Source: Oscillospiraceae bacterium (GTDB lineage: Bacteria; Bacillota; Clostridia; Oscillospirales; Acutalibacteraceae). From it: a stretch of DNA of 64,000 bases. The translations under genes were made by a program, and so were the position numbers. The notes under the pieces are model-generated. The model searched no databases. It saw only the letters and a program-made list of their open reading frames with translations, and had not been told where the DNA came from. Below, one piece after another: positions 24,254 through 32,414 of this stretch; position 1 is the first letter of the stretch; each line of letters starts with the position of its first letter. The stretch covers positions 1 to 64,000 of the forward strand of contig DPVM01000010.1 of the NCBI GenBank assembly GCA_003526845.1, written 5' to 3'.

Positions 24254-25360
24254 ATGAGCACATTAAAAACACCGTTTAAATATGATTTTGTAGGAAGCTT
24301 TTTAAGACCGCAGGCGCTTAAAGACGCAAAGGAAAATTACAAAAGCGGAAAAATTCAAAAGGACGAGTACGACAAAATCGTAAATGACGAAATCACAAAA
24401 CTTGTAGCAAAGCAAAAGGAACTTGGCTACCACGCAATCACCGACGGCGAATTCAGAAGAACATTCTGGCATCTCGATTTTATGTGGGGATTTGACGGAG
24501 TTGAGCACAAGGCAACAGGTGGCGGAGTTCCGTTTAACAACGAACTTGCCGTTCTTGACGACACGTATCTTGTGGGAAAATTCAAGGCAAAGGCTCATCC
24601 GTTTGTAGAGTATTTTAGGTTTTTAAAGCAGTTTGAGGACGAAAACACCGTTGCAAAATACACAATTCCGGCTCCGGCGCAAACATATTTGCAGTTTACC
24701 GTTCCCGGAAATATTGAGCTTACAAGAAAATTTTATGCAACAAATGATGAACTTATCGAGGATATTGCCGCCGCTTACCGTGATGTAATCACACAATTTT
24801 ATGCAGCAGGTTGTCGCAATCTCCAACTTGACGACTGCTCATGGGGCACTGCACTTACCGACAATGGCACCGAAGTATTCGGTGTTACCGCTGAGGAATT
24901 TAAGAATCAGCTTCTCAAGGTCAACAATCTCGCTCTTGAGGGCAAGCCGGAGGATATGGTAATCACCTCGCACATTTGCCGCGGCAACTATCACTCAACA
25001 TTCTTCTCAAGCGGCGCTTATGACCCGGTTGCCGATTGGGTTTTTGCAAACGAAAATGTTGACGCCCTTTTCCTTGAATATGATGACGAGCGTTCGGGCG
25101 GATTTGAGCCTCTTGCAAAGGTTTCATCCGACAAAATTGTTGTTTTGGGCTTAATCACAACAAAATCACCTAAGCTCGAGAACAATGACGAGGTTATCAA
25201 GAGAATTAACGAGGCGGCAAAATATGTTCCGCTTGACAGACTTTGCCTCAGCCCGCAGTGCGGTTTTGCATCGTGCGAAATCGGCAACAAACTCACCGAA
25301 GATGAGCAATGGGCAAAGCTTAAACTCGTTAAGGAAATTGCCGACGAGGTTTGGGGCTGA
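24254..25360 (+). CDS. MetE-like cobalamin-independent methionine synthase C-terminal-domain protein (YxjG/YxjH type)
   Basis: A 368-residue single-domain protein of the MetE C-terminal/UROD-like barrel family, about half of a full MetE. Zinc ligands can be read as H and C in SHICRGNYH (about residue 240), E in FLEYDDE and C in SPQCGFAS. DGEFRRTFWHLDFMWG near the N-terminus is typical of the stand-alone YxjG/YxjH group. Likely a thiol S-methyltransferase in methionine or sulfur metabolism; the methyl donor is unknown. The start is fixed by the hairpin-embedded AAAGGA. Confidence 0.82.
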   Translation: MSTLKTPFKYDFVGSFLRPQALKDAKENYKSGKIQKDEYDKIVNDEITKLVAKQKELGYHAITDGEFRRTFWHLDFMWGFDGVEHKATGGGVPFNNELAVLDDTYLVGKFKAKAHPFVEYFRFLKQFEDENTVAKYTIPAPAQTYLQFTVPGNIELTRKFYATNDELIEDIAAAYRDVITQFYAAGCRNLQLDDCSWGTALTDNGTEVFGVTAEEFKNQLLKVNNLALEGKPEDMVITSHICRGNYHSTFFSSGAYDPVADWVFANENVDALFLEYDDERSGGFEPLAKVSSDKIVVLGLITTKSPKLENNDEVIKRINEAAKYVPLDRLCLSPQCGFASCEIGNKLTEDEQWAKLKLVKEIADEVWG

Positions 25361-25374
25361 TTGAATATTTGATT

Positions 25375-25415
25375 AAAATCGGTATGGTTTTCGCAACCAT
25401 ACCGATTTTGCTTTA
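25375..25415 (+). terminator. Terminator after the MetE-like gene
   Basis: AAAATCGGTATGGTT and AACCATACCGATTTT form a perfect 15-bp stem with a 5-base loop, followed by GCTTT. Confidence 0.9.
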
Positions 25416-25476
25416 ATTATTGAGCATTTATTCTTTATGCAGTGTGCCCCCTTGTGAAGCGGTTTTAATTTATCTG

Positions 25477-25504
25477 TTGAAATTGTCAGATTTTATTATA
25501 TAAT
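25477..25504 (+). promoter_or_regulatory. Promoter upstream of the alpha/beta hydrolase gene
   Basis: TTGAAA, 16-base spacer, TATAAT. A perfect palindrome GCGCTGTT-T-AACAGCGC lies downstream in the leader at 25601-25617. Nothing else was seen in 25416-25648. Confidence 0.55.
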
Positions 25505-25648
25505 ATATTTGGGCGACACAAATAAACGGAGAAGAGAAAAAAGCATAACTAAACTTTTAATTAAAATCTATCAAAAAAATGTTGAAAACAAAACAATTGA
25601 GCGCTGTTTAACAGCGCGGCTGATATTTGTTTAAGTTAAGGAGAAAAT

Positions 25649-26569
25649 GTGGATTATCCAATTAATGAAGATTTTAAAAAACTAAAAATGATGACATTTC
25701 CGATTGTTGAAGGCTTTGCCCCTGCGGCAGAAAAGGTTTTGGGCGTTTTTGTGAATGTCAATCATTCCGACAAAAATGTTTCGGTCGAAAAATTCAGTAT
25801 TAATTCAGACGGAGCGTCATTGCCGTGTCTTTTGTATTCTCCGCGCGGCAAAAACGGAAAGCTTCCTCTTGTTGTCTATTATCACGGCGGCGGATTTATT
25901 TACAAGGCGGCGCCGTATCATTATCGTCTGCTCAAGGAGTATTGCCTCGGCGCAAATTGCATGGTGCTTTGTGTTGATTACAGAAACACGCCGAAATATA
26001 ATTTTAATCAAATTTTCCCTGATTGCTATTCCACGCTTGAATGGGCGGTTAAAAATGCAGACAGAATAGGTGCGGATTTAAATAAATTTGCCGTAGCGGG
26101 CGACAGTGCAGGCGGATGCCTTGCCGCCGCAACTGTTCTCAAGGCGCGCGATGAGGGATTAGTCAATCTGTGCGGAATGCTCCTTGTTTATCCGGTGCTT
26201 GACAGCGGCGTTTCAACCGAGTCGATGAAAAAGTTTGTTGATACCCCTGTTTGGAACAGTATTCTCAATCGCAAAATGTGGCAACTTTATTTACCTGAAA
26301 AGGTCGACGGTCAAAATGCGCAATATGTTTCGCCTGCATCCGCAAGCGATTTGTCGAATATGCCGCCGACATACATACAAACAGCGGAGTTCGATTGCCT
26401 CCACGATGAGGGCGTTGCCTTTGCCGATGCGCTGGAATCCGCCGGAAATAGCGTTGCTTTGGACGAAACAAAGGGCACAGTTCACGGCTTCGATATGGCG
26501 TCCCACAGCACCATAACCGCCACTGCCGTAAACAACAGAATTTCATTTTTAAATCAAATATTTGAATAA
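25649..26569 (+). CDS. Alpha/beta hydrolase, hormone-sensitive-lipase family esterase
   Basis: A 306-residue esterase/lipase. It has the oxyanion motif HGGG at residues 79-82, nucleophile S153 in GDSAGG, an acidic residue in the QTAEFDCLHDEG region and a catalytic His in GTVHGFDM. The first about 50 residues form a cap. The start is GTG at 25649 preceded by AAGGAG 5 bases upstream; an ATG at 25647 is out of frame. It is followed closely by a MATE exporter gene and may be in one transcript with it. Substrate unknown. Confidence 0.85.
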   Translation: MDYPINEDFKKLKMMTFPIVEGFAPAAEKVLGVFVNVNHSDKNVSVEKFSINSDGASLPCLLYSPRGKNGKLPLVVYYHGGGFIYKAAPYHYRLLKEYCLGANCMVLCVDYRNTPKYNFNQIFPDCYSTLEWAVKNADRIGADLNKFAVAGDSAGGCLAAATVLKARDEGLVNLCGMLLVYPVLDSGVSTESMKKFVDTPVWNSILNRKMWQLYLPEKVDGQNAQYVSPASASDLSNMPPTYIQTAEFDCLHDEGVAFADALESAGNSVALDETKGTVHGFDMASHSTITATAVNNRISFLNQIFE

Positions 26570-26581
26570 AGAAGGGTAATT

Positions 26582-27949
26582 ATGACTCAGGATAAGTCGT
26601 TTTTGGGGACACAGCCGGTGGGAAAACTGCTTGTTAAGCTGGCTGTGCCTACCGTTATTTCGCAAATTGTAAATATGCTTTACAACATCATCGACAGGGT
26701 GTATATCGGGCACATTCCGGGCGAGGGCAGTTTGGCGCTCACGGGTATGGGCATTTGCATGCCGATAATTCTTATAATTTCGGCGTTTGCCGCACTTGTT
26801 GCCTCGGGCGGTGCGCCGCGTGCGTCGATTTGCATGGGAAAGGGCGACAACGAGTCTGCCGAAAAAATACTCGGCGGCTGTTTCGCGATGCAAATTATCA
26901 TTTCGGCGATACTCACCATTGTTTTGTTCATTTGGGACAAGCCGTTGCTTATGGCGTTCGGCGCAAGCGAAAACACAATTGATTTTGCTGTTGATTATAT
27001 GAATATTTACGCCTTGGGCACCATTTTTGTTCAGCTTACCCTTGGTATGAATGCCTTTATAACGGCGCAGGGTTTTGCCAATATCGGAATGATTACCGTT
27101 TCAATCGGCGCTGTTGCAAACATAATTTTGGACCCGATTTTTATTTTCGGATTCGGCATGGGGGTTAAGGGCGCTGCTGTCGCAACGGTTATTTCGCAGG
27201 CACTTTCATGTGCGTGGACAATTGCGTTTTTAACGGGTAAAAAGACATTTTTGCGTCTTAAGAAAAGCAATTTCTTCGGTGCGCCTAAACTTATTTTGCC
27301 GTGCGTTGCTCTCGGCTTGTCGGCATTTATTATGCAGGCGAGCGAAAGCGTTATTTCGGTTTGCTTTAATTCGTCGCTTTTGAAATACGGCGGCGATGTC
27401 GCTGTCGGCGCGATGACTATTTTGACAAGCGTTATGCAGTTTGCAATGCTTCCGCTTCAGGGAATTGCGCAGGGCGCACAGCCGATTACAAGCTATAACT
27501 ACGGCGCAGGCAACGCAAAAAGAGTCAAAAAAACATTCAGACTTTTGCTTGTTGTTTGCCTTTGCTATTCATTTTTGCTTTGGGGATGCGTTATGCTGTT
27601 TCCGCGCATTTTCGCAGGAATGTTCACAACCGACGCCTCGCTGATGGAGTTTACGGTACATGCAATGCGCGTTTATTTTGCGGTTATGTTTATTTTCGGC
27701 ATACAAATTGCGTGCCAGATGACATTTGTTTCAATCGGCAACGCCGTTTGCTCGATAATCGTTGCGATAATGAGAAAATTCGTTTTGCTTATTCCGCTTA
27801 TCTACATATTGCCTAATTTCATTTCAGACAAAACAACTGCCGTTTACACCGCCGAGCCGGCTGCGGATATAATCGCAGTGACATTTACGGCAATACTGTT
27901 TGCAATTCAGTTTAATAAATCGCTTAAAAAGCTTGAAAAAAGGAAGTAA
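26582..27949 (+). CDS. MATE-family efflux transporter
   Basis: A 455-residue protein with twelve hydrophobic segments. N-terminal GKLLVKLAVPTVISQIVNMLYNIIDRVYIG and the mid-protein repeat PLQGIAQGAQPITSYNYGAG are typical of multidrug and toxin extrusion transporters. Probably Na+ or H+ coupled export of cationic compounds. It lies between the esterase and a macrodomain protein with 3-13-base gaps, suggesting a three-gene operon ending at the terminator 29015-29055. Confidence 0.9.
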   Translation: MTQDKSFLGTQPVGKLLVKLAVPTVISQIVNMLYNIIDRVYIGHIPGEGSLALTGMGICMPIILIISAFAALVASGGAPRASICMGKGDNESAEKILGGCFAMQIIISAILTIVLFIWDKPLLMAFGASENTIDFAVDYMNIYALGTIFVQLTLGMNAFITAQGFANIGMITVSIGAVANIILDPIFIFGFGMGVKGAAVATVISQALSCAWTIAFLTGKKTFLRLKKSNFFGAPKLILPCVALGLSAFIMQASESVISVCFNSSLLKYGGDVAVGAMTILTSVMQFAMLPLQGIAQGAQPITSYNYGAGNAKRVKKTFRLLLVVCLCYSFLLWGCVMLFPRIFAGMFTTDASLMEFTVHAMRVYFAVMFIFGIQIACQMTFVSIGNAVCSIIVAIMRKFVLLIPLIYILPNFISDKTTAVYTAEPAADIIAVTFTAILFAIQFNKSLKKLEKRK

Positions 27950-27952
27950 CCG

Positions 27953-29002
27953 ATGTCACTTACAGTCATAAGAAACGATATAACAAAACTTAAGGTTGAT
28001 GCTATCGTAAATGCTGCCAACAATTCGCTTTTGGGCGGCGGAGGTGTTGACGGAGCCATTCACGCGGCGGCAGGCAAAGCACTTTTAGAGGAGTGCAAAA
28101 CTCTCGGCGGCTGTCGAACGGGCGAGGCAAAAATCACCTCAGCTTACAATTTGCCGTCAAAATATGTTATTCACACCGTTGGTCCGATTTGGAGGGACGG
28201 CGAGCATAATGAGCGTGCTTTACTTGAATCGTGCTATAACAATTCGCTTGCGCTCGCAATGCAATTTGGGTGCAAATCTGTTGCGTTTCCGCTGATTTCG
28301 GGCGGAGTTTACGGCTATCCTAAGTCACAAGCGTTCAAGGTTGCCGTCGATACAATCAAAAAACACTCGGCAGTCAACAAAATGGCAATTTATATTGTAC
28401 TGTTCGACGCCGATGCAATGCGCGCAGGCAGTGCTGTTATTGACGATATTAAGGAATATATCGACGATGTTTATGCCGACTCGCATTTTGAGCAATCGGT
28501 TCGTTTAGAGCCTGATTTTGCGTCCGATTTACCTCCGCTTTGTTCGCCGAGTATGGGCGCTCCGCTCTCATGCCCAAATAGTTATCAAAGTGAGTCTTTG
28601 CCCGGCTATGCTCAGGACGATTTATTTGAGGAGGACGATTTGCAAAGCCGACTTAATATGCTTGACGAAAGTTTTTCGCAAATGCTCATAAGGCTTATCG
28701 ATGAAAGGCATATGACCGACCCCGAGTGCTACAAAAAGGCGAATGTTGACAGAAAACTGTTTTCAAAAATAAAAAACAACCCGACTTATAAGCCGAGCAA
28801 AATAACAGCTGTTTCATTTGTGATTGCGCTTGAACTTGATATTGCCACGGCGCGCGAAATGCTTGCAAAAGCAGGCTATGCTTTTTCGCACAGCGATAAA
28901 TTCGATATTATAGTCGAGTATTTCATAATTCATCATGTGTATGATTTTTTCACCATAAATGAGGTGTTGTTCGAGTTTGACCAACAGCTTATAGGCGCAT
29001 AA
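27953..29002 (+). CDS. Macrodomain protein with a C-terminal helical module
   Basis: 349 residues. Residues 1-165 form a macrodomain of the O-acetyl-ADP-ribose deacetylase type: DAIVNAANNSLLGGGGVDGAIH, the loop HTVGPIW and PLISGGVYGYP. A low-complexity linker (about 170-220) follows. Then comes a C-terminal helical module of about 125 residues (YKKANVDRKLFSKIKNNPTYKPSK to FFTINEVLFEFDQQLIG) resembling a helix-turn-helix-like domain found alone in other Clostridia. Predicted to remove ADP-ribose-type groups; the fusion partner's role is unknown. Confidence 0.8.
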   Translation: MSLTVIRNDITKLKVDAIVNAANNSLLGGGGVDGAIHAAAGKALLEECKTLGGCRTGEAKITSAYNLPSKYVIHTVGPIWRDGEHNERALLESCYNNSLALAMQFGCKSVAFPLISGGVYGYPKSQAFKVAVDTIKKHSAVNKMAIYIVLFDADAMRAGSAVIDDIKEYIDDVYADSHFEQSVRLEPDFASDLPPLCSPSMGAPLSCPNSYQSESLPGYAQDDLFEEDDLQSRLNMLDESFSQMLIRLIDERHMTDPECYKKANVDRKLFSKIKNNPTYKPSKITAVSFVIALELDIATAREMLAKAGYAFSHSDKFDIIVEYFIIHHVYDFFTINEVLFEFDQQLIGA

Positions 29003-29014
29003 TTTTGCATATAA

Positions 29015-29055
29015 AAAGGCACTGTCGATACAATGTATCGGCGGTGCCTTTCTTA
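29015..29055. terminator. Bidirectional terminator between convergent genes
   Basis: AAAGGCACTGTCGATACA and TGTATCGGCGGTGCCTTT form a long stem with one mismatch and U-rich flanks. Confidence 0.85.
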
Positions 29056-29086
29056 TTGCTCGGTTATGTTTGCAAGCGCGGTCGAA

Positions 29087-29965
29087 TTATTCCTTTTTCT
29101 GCTTTGCGCCGAAAATGTCTGCCACATCGGTTATCGAAATGTACGCCGCCGGGTCGATTGAGTGAACAATTTCGCGCATTTTGCCGATTTGAAAGCGGTT
29201 GAGCACAAAATAAATCACGGTTTTGTCGCTGTCGGAATAATAGCCTTTTGCGTCAAAAAATGTTATTCCGTTTTCAAATTCAACCGAAAGCTTTTCGCAT
29301 ATTTCGTCGTGCTTTGTTGTGATAATCATTGCCGACTTTGAGCGGTCAAAGCCCTCAACGATATAGTCAATCACCTTCAGCGCGACAATATATGTTACGA
29401 TTGAATAAAGCGGCAAAATCCAGCTTTGATATATTATGCCGCATATTATGTAAAGCACAACATTGTATATCATCACAAATGTGCCCACAGTAAGCGAAAG
29501 CCGCTTTGCAAATATCACGGCAAGAACTTCGATGCCGTCCATTGCGCCGCCGTATCTTATTGCAATTCCGCTGCCGGCGCCCGAAATAAGTCCGCCGAAA
29601 ACGGCACACAAAAACAAATCGTCCTTTGCAAACGGCGACAAAAATTCAACATCAATCGGCAAAATATCCGTTATCAGCCAAGCCGACAGCGAATATATCG
29701 CCACAACATAAACGGCGTAGAATGTGAAAACACCGCCCTGCTTTTTTGCGCCGAACAAAAATATCGGTATGTTTAAAACGGCAAGAAAAAAAGACAGCGA
29801 CAAAAAGTCCGGCGTGAGCTGCCCCAAAAGCATTGAGGTGCCGGATATTCCGCTGTCATAAAGGCGCACGGGTTGCAGGAACATCGTCACGCCGACGGCG
29901 TTTATTATTCCTGCAATCGTGAGCATTAATATGTTTTTTAATTTAAGCTGTTTAAAAAATTTCAT
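29087..29965 (-). CDS. YitT-family membrane protein with C-terminal DUF2179
   Basis: A 292-residue protein. Residues 1-205 contain five or six helices of the YitT/DUF161 type (IAGIINAVGVTMFLQPVRLYDSGISGTSMLL at the start). The C-terminal 80 residues are the soluble DUF2179 domain (SKSAMIITTKHDEICEKL, then KTVIYFVLNRFQIGKMREIVHSIDPAAYISITDV). Function is not known. Length and domain order are standard. Confidence 0.88.
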   Translation of the reverse strand: MKFFKQLKLKNILMLTIAGIINAVGVTMFLQPVRLYDSGISGTSMLLGQLTPDFLSLSFFLAVLNIPIFLFGAKKQGGVFTFYAVYVVAIYSLSAWLITDILPIDVEFLSPFAKDDLFLCAVFGGLISGAGSGIAIRYGGAMDGIEVLAVIFAKRLSLTVGTFVMIYNVVLYIICGIIYQSWILPLYSIVTYIVALKVIDYIVEGFDRSKSAMIITTKHDEICEKLSVEFENGITFFDAKGYYSDSDKTVIYFVLNRFQIGKMREIVHSIDPAAYISITDVADIFGAKQKKE

Positions 29966-29999
29966 CGGGCATCCTTTCTTTGTCGGTGAAATCTAACGG

Positions 30000-30968
30000 C
30001 TATTTGTTTCTTATATCGTCCCCGAATAAGTAAAGTTTGACATACTCTCCGGTGATTCTGCTTGTGATTCGCTGGTCATATTTGTTGAGCAATTCCTCAA
30101 ACTCGCAGTTTGTGCTGATTATCGTCGGCTTTGCGGAGAGTAGCCTTGTGTTGATTATGTTATAAATCGTGGCGATGCTGTATTGATTGTCAAGCTCGGT
30201 TCCCAAATCGTCAAGCACAAGCAAATCACAGTCGAGCACCTGCCGCTTTGTGTAGGCTATATTTTCGCTCCTGCCGAACTGTTCCGACTGCAAATCGTCG
30301 CAAATATTTTGGCTTGTGCCGTAGCAAACACTGTATCCCTTGTTTATTACAACATTCGCGATTGCAAGCGAAAGGTGTGTCTTGCCGAGTCCGGTTTTGC
30401 CGAGAAATAAAAGGTTTTTGCTGTTTGTTGAAAAGTTTTGAGCGTATTTTCTTGTCGCCTCCAAAACCTTTTGCGCCTTCGCTCTCGGAACGATTGAGTT
30501 TTCAAGCGGCGTTTCGCTGTAATAGCTCAAATCAAAGTTTTCAAATGTGCATTTGTCAAGCGGTGCAAATTTTGCAACCTCACTGCGCATAATATCTTTT
30601 AAAAGTTGTCTGTGGCACGCGCAAAGTCTGCCGCCGACAAAGCCCTTGTCCTCACAAACGGGGCAAACATATTCGGGCTTTAGCGCATTTTCGCTGTATC
30701 CGTTTTTCTTCAAAATTATTGTGCGCTCCTCAACAAGTGCCTCGCTTTGCATACGCAGTTCGCGCACCTTTTCGTCCTTGTCGCCGTTGTAAAAAAACAG
30801 TTTTGATATTTCAAGTCCGATTCGTGACAGCCTGCGCTGAATTTCGGCAACCTCGGGGAGCTTTTCTTTTATCTCCTCGGCTCTTGCGTCTGCCTGCATA
30901 ACTGCCTTGTCGCGGCGTTTTTCCAATATCTGCTCTGCTTTTTTGTATATTTCGGTTGAATAAGGCAT
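30000..30968 (-). CDS. DnaC/DnaI-like helicase-loader ATPase
   Basis: A 322-residue AAA+ ATPase of the DnaC/IstB group. A helical N-terminus is followed by a zinc-binding stretch CPVCEDKGFVGGRLCACH (about 100-117), Walker A GKTGLGKTHLS and Walker B CDLLVLDDLGTE. The zinc motif near the start of the ATPase region is typical of DnaI. It follows the DnaB/DnaD-like gene by 14 bases, a pairing that matches the Bacillus dnaB-dnaI arrangement, so it probably loads the replicative helicase. Transposition-type IstB is less likely, as no transposase is nearby. Confidence 0.86.
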   Translation of the reverse strand: MPYSTEIYKKAEQILEKRRDKAVMQADARAEEIKEKLPEVAEIQRRLSRIGLEISKLFFYNGDKDEKVRELRMQSEALVEERTIILKKNGYSENALKPEYVCPVCEDKGFVGGRLCACHRQLLKDIMRSEVAKFAPLDKCTFENFDLSYYSETPLENSIVPRAKAQKVLEATRKYAQNFSTNSKNLLFLGKTGLGKTHLSLAIANVVINKGYSVCYGTSQNICDDLQSEQFGRSENIAYTKRQVLDCDLLVLDDLGTELDNQYSIATIYNIINTRLLSAKPTIISTNCEFEELLNKYDQRITSRITGEYVKLYLFGDDIRNK

Positions 30969-30982
30969 ATTTTTATCCTCTG

Positions 30983-32050
30983 TTAAATGTCAAAATTATC
31001 GTCAAACATGGCTTTTTTTGCAATTTCGTCAATATCAAAATTCGGCGTTGACGAAAGTCTGTTGCTCTTTTTGGAGTCCTTTTTATTTGAATTTGTGTGC
31101 TTTTCGTTGTCGACAATCACATCGTTGGGCGTTTTGATGCCCTTTTTGTGCCAATTTTTAAGCACGCCGTCAACATATTTAAGCGTCGGTTTTTCTGCGT
31201 TTTCGCGCATTACATTGCACGCAATTTCTATCATTTCAAGCGAAAATTCCTCTGCCCAGCGGTTAATCATTTCGCGCTGTTTCATTGTCGGGCTTTTGTG
31301 CCTTATTCCGGCAAGAGCAACAATGTCGGTCCACAACTTGTCGGATTTTTCAAGCGATTGCAGGCGCTCGTCTGCGGCGTCGAGCGTTGTTATTCCGTCC
31401 TCGCTCCAATTTTTAGCCATTGCGCCTATGTATCCCGTGCCGACAGCCTTGCCGCGCTCCTTTTGCGTTTTGTAATAGTGCAAAATTGTGAGTACTATTT
31501 CATACGGCAATCCGTAGTATGTCACCATATTGATAATTAATTCCTGCTCTGCGTGGCTTAGCGTTTTGCCCAAAACTTCCTGCGCGTTGCGCATAAGCTC
31601 TGTCAGCTCCTTGCTTTCGCGGCACGCGGCAACTATATCCTTGGGCGATAAAACGGGTATCGGCATTGTCTGCATTTTTTTGACTTGCTCGATTTTAACT
31701 TGCGCTTTCTCGGGTTGCGGCTTTTCGGGTTTTGCCTCTGTCTGCGGCTCTGCGGCGGTTGCCTGCGCCTCAATCGGCTCGCTCTCAGCGGCAACGCCGT
31801 CCTTTGAAAGCACGCCCTCCTCAACCCAAAAGTCGAGAAAATCGTCGGCATCGCTCTCGGTACAGCCGAGAATTTTTGCAATTTCTTTACTGCTTGCCTT
31901 GCCGTTTTTCGACAAAATTATCATAAGTGCCTTAAACTGATATTCGCTTGCAAGTTTAATATAGCGCGTTGCAATCCTCTGCGGCACGCAAAATGCGCCG
32001 TCCTGCCAGGCGTTACCTATGGGCATAATTTGATATTCCGTTTTGCTCAC
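30983..32050 (-). CDS. DnaB/DnaD-like replication initiation protein with two DDBH2 domains
   Basis: 355 residues. An N-terminal winged-helix-like region (about 1-85) and a Gln/Glu/Pro-rich linker (about 85-130) come first. Two DnaD-type DDBH2 domains follow, each ending in a YIxxxxKNWxxxGI-like motif: GYIGAMAKNWSEDGI near residue 215 and KYVDGVLKNWHKKGI near 300. Two such domains fit DnaB-type primosome proteins better than single-domain DnaD. It acts with the ATPase gene downstream. Confidence 0.82.
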   Translation of the reverse strand: MSKTEYQIMPIGNAWQDGAFCVPQRIATRYIKLASEYQFKALMIILSKNGKASSKEIAKILGCTESDADDFLDFWVEEGVLSKDGVAAESEPIEAQATAAEPQTEAKPEKPQPEKAQVKIEQVKKMQTMPIPVLSPKDIVAACRESKELTELMRNAQEVLGKTLSHAEQELIINMVTYYGLPYEIVLTILHYYKTQKERGKAVGTGYIGAMAKNWSEDGITTLDAADERLQSLEKSDKLWTDIVALAGIRHKSPTMKQREMINRWAEEFSLEMIEIACNVMRENAEKPTLKYVDGVLKNWHKKGIKTPNDVIVDNEKHTNSNKKDSKKSNRLSSTPNFDIDEIAKKAMFDDNFDI

Positions 32051-32116
32051 CCCTTTTCACGATGGATACTATTTATTTTATCAAAAATACATATAAAAGT
32101 AAAGTGTCTAATATAT

Positions 32117-32156
32117 GACAAAAATAAAAGCGTAAAGCCAAACAGCCTTACGCTTT
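32117..32156 (-). terminator. Terminator of tRNA-Gly
   Basis: On minus, AAAGCGTAAGGCT and GGCTTTACGCTTT pair across a short loop and are followed by TATTTTTG, starting just after the CCA end. Confidence 0.8.
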
Positions 32157-32157
32157 G

Positions 32158-32233
32158 TGGAGCGGATTACGAGACTCGAACTCGCTACCTTCACCTTGGC
32201 AAGGTGACGCTCTACCGGGTGAGCTAAATCCGC
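32158..32233 (-). tRNA. tRNA-Gly (GCC)
   Basis: 76 bases with an encoded CCA. Acceptor GCGGATT pairs with AATCCGC; D arm AGCTCACCCGGTAGAGC; anticodon arm CACCTTGCCAAGGTG gives anticodon GCC; T arm GCGAGTTCGAGTCTCGT. The discriminator base is T. Confidence 0.95.
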
Positions 32234-32348
32234 ATTTACTTTGCGAGATTTATTATACATACACTTGCACCGTTTGTCAAGAATTATTTTTTACTTTGTT
32301 AAAAAAATATGTTTTGTGCCGATTTTTGAGCGGCGGATTTTGTCGGTA

Positions 32349-32377
32349 TTGCTTATTTTTTATTTATATGTTAAAAT
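32349..32377 (+). promoter_or_regulatory. Promoter of the VCBS-like membrane protein gene
   Basis: TTGCTT, 17-base spacer, TAAAAT. It lies inside the longest open frame, which supports the TTG start at 32415. The 32234-32348 stretch shows no gene. Confidence 0.5.
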
Positions 32378-32414
32378 GATTAAAATTACCGTTGCCTTTA
32401 ACGGGGGTGAAGCT

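Noticed and set aside
32241..32414. N-terminal extension of the VCBS-like protein
   Set aside because: It would begin just beside the tRNA and run through a good promoter; TTG at 32415 has a close ribosome site.
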